This document shows positions 4,936 to 5,970 of a stretch of DNA of 5,970 nucleotides, one piece after another. A program made the translations under genes and the position numbers. The stretch lies in assembly GCA_003539915.1 (NCBI GenBank), contig DPNX01000045.1, positions 1,382-7,351 on the forward strand, given 5' to 3'. The first letter of the stretch is position 1. Every line of letters begins with the position of its first letter. The notes under the pieces are model-generated. The model worked only from the letters and a program-made list of their open reading frames with translations. It did no database searches and was not told the DNA's origin. Source of the stretch: Patescibacteria group bacterium (GTDB lineage Bacteria > Patescibacteriota > Minisyncoccia > UBA6257 > UBA11618).

Positions 4936-5970
4936 ATGAAAAATATTTATTTAGATTATGCATCTTCAACACCTATGGCTACAGAGGTAGCTAAGGTCAT
5001 GGAACCGTATTGGAGTGATACATTTGGCAATCCAGGCTCAACTCATTGGTTTGGTCAACAAGCCTCAGGGGCGGTTTTTAAAGCTCGTCAAACGATAGCT
5101 TCTTTTTTAGATGTTGATTATAAAGATATTTTATTTACCAGCTCAGCAACAGAAGCTAATAATTTAGCTTTAAGAGGTGTTTTAAAAAATTCTAAACAAA
5201 AAAATTCTAGGATTATTGTTTCGGCTATTGAGCATGAGTCTGTTTTAGAAACTTGTCGAGATCTGGAAAAAGAAGGAGTTGAGGTTGTTTATATTCCAGT
5301 TAACAAAGAGGGTGTTGTTGATTGTAAAGAGATAGAAAGAGCTCTTAATAAGAGAACTGTTTTAGTTTCTATAATGCATGCTAATAATGAGATTGGTACT
5401 ATTCAGCCGATTAAAAAAATTGGGGAGTTAATTAAAAAATATAAAGGCGAGAATAGTTATCCATTATTTCATACTGATGCGGTACAAGCTTTTCAATATT
5501 TACCTTGCTCAATAAAAAAACTAGGAGTTGATCTATTAACTTTATCGGCTCATAAGATTTATGGACCGAAAGGCATTGGACTTCTTTATGTTAAAGATAG
5601 GGATCTTTTAACTCCTATTATAACTGGAGGCGGTCAGGAGGATGGTTTACGATCAGGAACAGAGAACGTGCCTTATATTATTGGTTTTGCTAAAGCAATT
5701 GAGTTAGTAGAAAAGAGCAGGGAAAAGGAAGTAAAGAGAATTGGTGATTTACGTGAATATTTTTGGCAAGAATTAAAGAAGATTATTTCTGATATTGAAA
5801 TTAATGGCTCTATTAAGTATAGACTACCTAATAACCTCAATATTTATTTTCCAGGGAGGCCAGCATCTGATCTTTGTATTGAATTAGATATCTGGGGATT
5901 AGCGGTTTCTTCTGGTACTGCTTGCTCAGCTCGGAGTATTAAGCCTTCTTATGTAATAGAGGCCTTGGGT
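4936..5970 (+). CDS. Cysteine desulfurase, IscS/NifS family (C-terminus cut by window edge)
   Basis: This PLP enzyme converts L-cysteine to alanine and passes the sulfur, as a persulfide on its active cysteine, to Fe-S cluster assembly or tRNA thiolation. The first 345 residues are present; about 40-60 are missing compared with E. coli IscS (404). Landmarks line up with IscS: IYLDYASSTP at the start, SSATEANN, EHESVLETCR with His100, HTDAVQ with Asp181 and Gln184, the Schiff-base lysine in LSAHKIYGPKGIG (Lys207; Lys206 in E. coli), RSGTENV, and the catalytic loop SSGTACSAR with Cys330 (Cys328 in E. coli), followed by PSYVIEALG. The loop motif favours the IscS/NifS group I type over SufS. The ATG at 4936 gives the family's normal N-terminus. 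There is no SD. The gene is notably AT-rich (20% G+C in the 5161 row). Whether a scaffold protein or a tRNA thiolase such as MnmA follows lies beyond the window, so iscS versus nifS is left open. Confidence 0.95.
   Translation, partial: MKNIYLDYASSTPMATEVAKVMEPYWSDTFGNPGSTHWFGQQASGAVFKARQTIASFLDVDYKDILFTSSATEANNLALRGVLKNSKQKNSRIIVSAIEHESVLETCRDLEKEGVEVVYIPVNKEGVVDCKEIERALNKRTVLVSIMHANNEIGTIQPIKKIGELIKKYKGENSYPLFHTDAVQAFQYLPCSIKKLGVDLLTLSAHKIYGPKGIGLLYVKDRDLLTPIITGGGQEDGLRSGTENVPYIIGFAKAIELVEKSREKEVKRIGDLREYFWQELKKIISDIEINGSIKYRLPNNLNIYFPGRPASDLCIELDIWGLAVSSGTACSARSIKPSYVIEALG

Noticed and set aside
1..5970. Alternative genetic code with UGA read as glycine (as in some CPR lineages)
   Set aside because: No in-frame TGA occurs in the conserved genes, glycines use GGN codons, and reading through the TGA at 4810 would extend the secreted protein into its own terminator.

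Overview
The window reads as a piece of chromosome from a small-genome, AT-rich bacterium. Six housekeeping-type genes are packed with gaps of about 0-20 bases, use TAA or TAG stops where the stop is visible, and lack recognisable Shine-Dalgarno (SD) sequences. The gene order recA - RodZ-like HTH membrane protein - ftsK, the tight packing and the short starts fit a member of the Patescibacteria (CPR), perhaps a Parcubacteria/Paceibacteria-type lineage. That placement is inference from gene content and style. No rRNA or other taxonomic marker is present. The code appears standard: no in-frame TGA occurs in the host genes.

Left block, minus strand (1-4198), in transcription order from right to left: a YkuK/DUF458-type RNase H-fold protein; a DEDDy 3'-5' exonuclease-like protein joined to it by a one-base TAATG overlap; an FtsK/SpoIIIE DNA translocase; a RodZ-like HTH - transmembrane - Ig-like protein; and the N-terminal third of RecA, cut by the window edge. 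Together these suggest a chromosome maintenance, segregation and repair cluster. No terminator is visible between the genes.

Central intergenic region (4199-4353): two divergent sigma70-type promoters lie back to back. Their -35 boxes and part of their spacers form a perfect 15-base inverted repeat. The leftward promoter starts almost at the ykuK ATG. The rightward one is near consensus (TTGACA, 17 bases, TATAAT) and precedes an SD-led gene.

Right block, plus strand (4354-5970): a small exported Gly/Tyr-rich protein of unknown function with its own strong promoter, SD and rho-independent terminator, and with higher G+C than its neighbours. After it comes a cysteine desulfurase (IscS/NifS family), cut by the right edge, with a probable leaderless promoter starting right after the terminator.

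The most unusual points are the compositionally distinct Gly/Tyr-rich secreted gene with its complete expression cassette, the mirrored divergent promoter pair, and the repeated placement of -10 boxes so that transcription would begin within 0-3 bases of the start codon. No CRISPR array, transposon, tRNA or rRNA was seen.
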